Below are positions 62,982-64,000 of a stretch of 64,000 nt of DNA, piece by piece (the stretch's first letter is position 1; every line of letters begins with the position of its first letter). A model generated the notes under the pieces. That model saw only the letters and a list, made by a program, of their open reading frames with translations. It searched no databases and was not told the DNA's origin. Location of the stretch: NCBI GenBank assembly GCA_028684915.1, contig JAQUEZ010000008.1, positions 1 through 64,000 on the forward strand. Reading direction: 5' to 3'. This DNA comes from Desulfobulbus sp. (GTDB taxonomy: Bacteria > Desulfobacterota > Desulfobulbia > Desulfobulbales > Desulfobulbaceae). The position numbers and the translations under genes are program-made.

Positions 62982-64000
62982 TCAATCCAAAACCTCTCTA
63001 ATTTTAAGAGCTATTTCCTTAGGAGAAAACGGTTTTGATATGAAATGAATACCTTCATCCAATACTCCGCGGTGGGCGATGACGTTTGCCGTGTAACCAG
63101 ACATAAACAGTGTTTTGAGCTGAGGATAGAGGTGGTGCAATTGTTCAGAAAGTTCACGACCGTTCATCTCTGGCATAACCACATCTGTTATCAACAAGTT
63201 GATCTGCCCATGGTATTCCTCGGTCAATTTTTTTGCATCTTTGGGTCTCATGGTCGAGAGGACGGTATATCCCAAATTTTCTAGTATTCTTACCCCAAGC
63301 TGCAAGATAGAAGCATCATCTTCAACCAAGAGTATCGTTTCGCCCCGGCTTTGTGGGACTTCCACAGCTGTCTCGTTTTGGGCCTTGGTAGCCTGTTCTG
63401 CATATCGAGGCAAATACACCCGCATGGTTGTCCCTTTCTCTGGTTCACTGTAGACGTTTATGAATCCATTGTTCTGTTTGACAATGCCATATACAGTAGC
63501 CAGCCCAAGCCCAGTACCCTCGTCAATATTTTTGGTCGTGAAAAACGGCTCGAAAATCTGAGGCATAGTCTCTGGTGCTATACCGCAACCATCGTCGCTT
63601 ACCGCGAGCATTACATACTCGCCCGGAATAAATTCGAGGTGATCTGCGCAGTAGTCTTTATCAAATGTAATATTTTTCGTTTCAATGGTCACTTTCCCTA
63701 TGTCAGTTATTGCGTCCCTGGCGTTGACGCAGAGATTTGCCAGAATTTGATCGATTTGCGAAGGATCAATTTTAACTGACCACAGTCCTGTTCCTGGCAT
63801 CCACGCAAAATGGATGTTTTCGCCGATCAAATGACGGAGCATTTTCATCATGCTCCCGATGTTGTCATTGAGATCAAGTACCTTGGGGGCAACTGTTTGT
63901 CGTCGGGCAAAAGCGAGGAGCTGCCGTGTTATATCTGCAGAGCGTACACCAGCCTGGTAAATCTTTTTCAGATCGCTATAAAGATGATCTGTTGGTTCTA
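62982..64000 (-). CDS. Hybrid sensor histidine kinase (C-terminal part), runs off the window
   Basis: At least 339 residues, open through the right edge. The visible start (IYQAGVRSADITRQLLAFARRQTVAPKVLDLN) is the end of the dimerisation helix region, followed by the HATPase domain: N box NLCVNARDAI, G1 VSDDGCGI, F box FEPFFTTK and G2 GTGLGLATVYGIV. A C-terminal receiver domain has ETILLVEDDASI, phospho-acceptor Asp in LLITDVVMPEMNG, and the Lys in ISKPFSPKE. Sensor input lies outside the window. Confidence 0.9.
   Translation of the reverse strand, partial: EPTDHLYSDLKKIYQAGVRSADITRQLLAFARRQTVAPKVLDLNDNIGSMMKMLRHLIGENIHFAWMPGTGLWSVKIDPSQIDQILANLCVNARDAITDIGKVTIETKNITFDKDYCADHLEFIPGEYVMLAVSDDGCGIAPETMPQIFEPFFTTKNIDEGTGLGLATVYGIVKQNNGFINVYSEPEKGTTMRVYLPRYAEQATKAQNETAVEVPQSRGETILLVEDDASILQLGVRILENLGYTVLSTMRPKDAKKLTEEYHGQINLLITDVVMPEMNGRELSEQLHHLYPQLKTLFMSGYTANVIAHRGVLDEGIHFISKPFSPKEIALKIREVLD

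Overview
The window is chromosomal DNA from an anaerobic, probably sulfate-reducing or otherwise sulfidogenic Desulfobacterota bacterium; the gene content would suit a Desulfobulbales-like lineage, but the species is not determined. Pointers are a sulfide-dependent (His-type) thiazole synthase under a TPP riboswitch, a four-subunit 2-oxoacid:ferredoxin oxidoreductase, Desulfovibrio-type hybrid cluster protein, a flavodiiron protein, multihaem cytochromes and citramalate synthase.

Layout. (1) 0.1-9.4 kb: trehalose locus on the + strand (DUF5752, treT, glgX, treZ, treY) with overlapping starts and stops, ending in a dead glgB stub. (2) 9.5-12 kb: a tiny DUF5320-like protein, a flavodoxin-fold protein, a decayed transketolase gene and intact rpiB. 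(3) 12.3-23.4 kb: housekeeping genes on the - strand (S4 protein, radical SAM, PHP, miaB, DUF4911, purB, recJ, miaA, comEA-like, cimA, lysC). (4) 23.8-28.7 kb: trmL, serC, a second radical SAM gene and rlmN on +, then thi4 on -, interspersed with copies of a short dispersed repeat. (5) 29,144-55,444: a complete 26.3-kb Tn3-family transposon. (6) 55.4-64 kb: the gene hit by the transposon, a zinc-ribbon gene, a flavodoxin-like gene, korABCD, a Kef-type antiporter with a UspA-like tail, more dispersed repeats, and the end of a hybrid histidine kinase.

The main discovery is the transposon. It has 40-bp perfect terminal inverted repeats, a 5-bp target duplication (TCTTT), a Tn3-type transposase at the left end, and a serine resolvase with a res-like site near the right end. 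The uninterrupted site can be rebuilt: the insertion changed only the last three codons of one chromosomal gene. The cargo looks like a portable nitrogen-oxide metabolism island. It carries three hybrid cluster proteins (hydroxylamine reductase/NO-detoxification family) and a flavodiiron protein. It also has a tetrahaem NapC/NrfH-type protein next to an octaheme HAO-family protein, an HPP-family membrane protein, a ferredoxin, a NapH-like Fe-S membrane protein and a PAS protein with a FixL-like histidine. Together these could reduce nitrite via hydroxylamine to ammonium (a 'reverse HAO' route) and remove NO.

A four-gene cytosolic cluster in the cargo is the least understood part: a DUF1858/solute-binding-like protein without a signal peptide, a HypB-like GTPase, an ABC ATPase with no permease, and a zinc-ribbon protein. 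It is transcribed divergently from hcp3. Both promoters carry the same CRP/FNR-type dyad (TTGAY-N4-GTCAA) exactly 21 nt before a -10 box. I infer a shared regulon and possibly a role in making or servicing the Hcp hybrid cluster.
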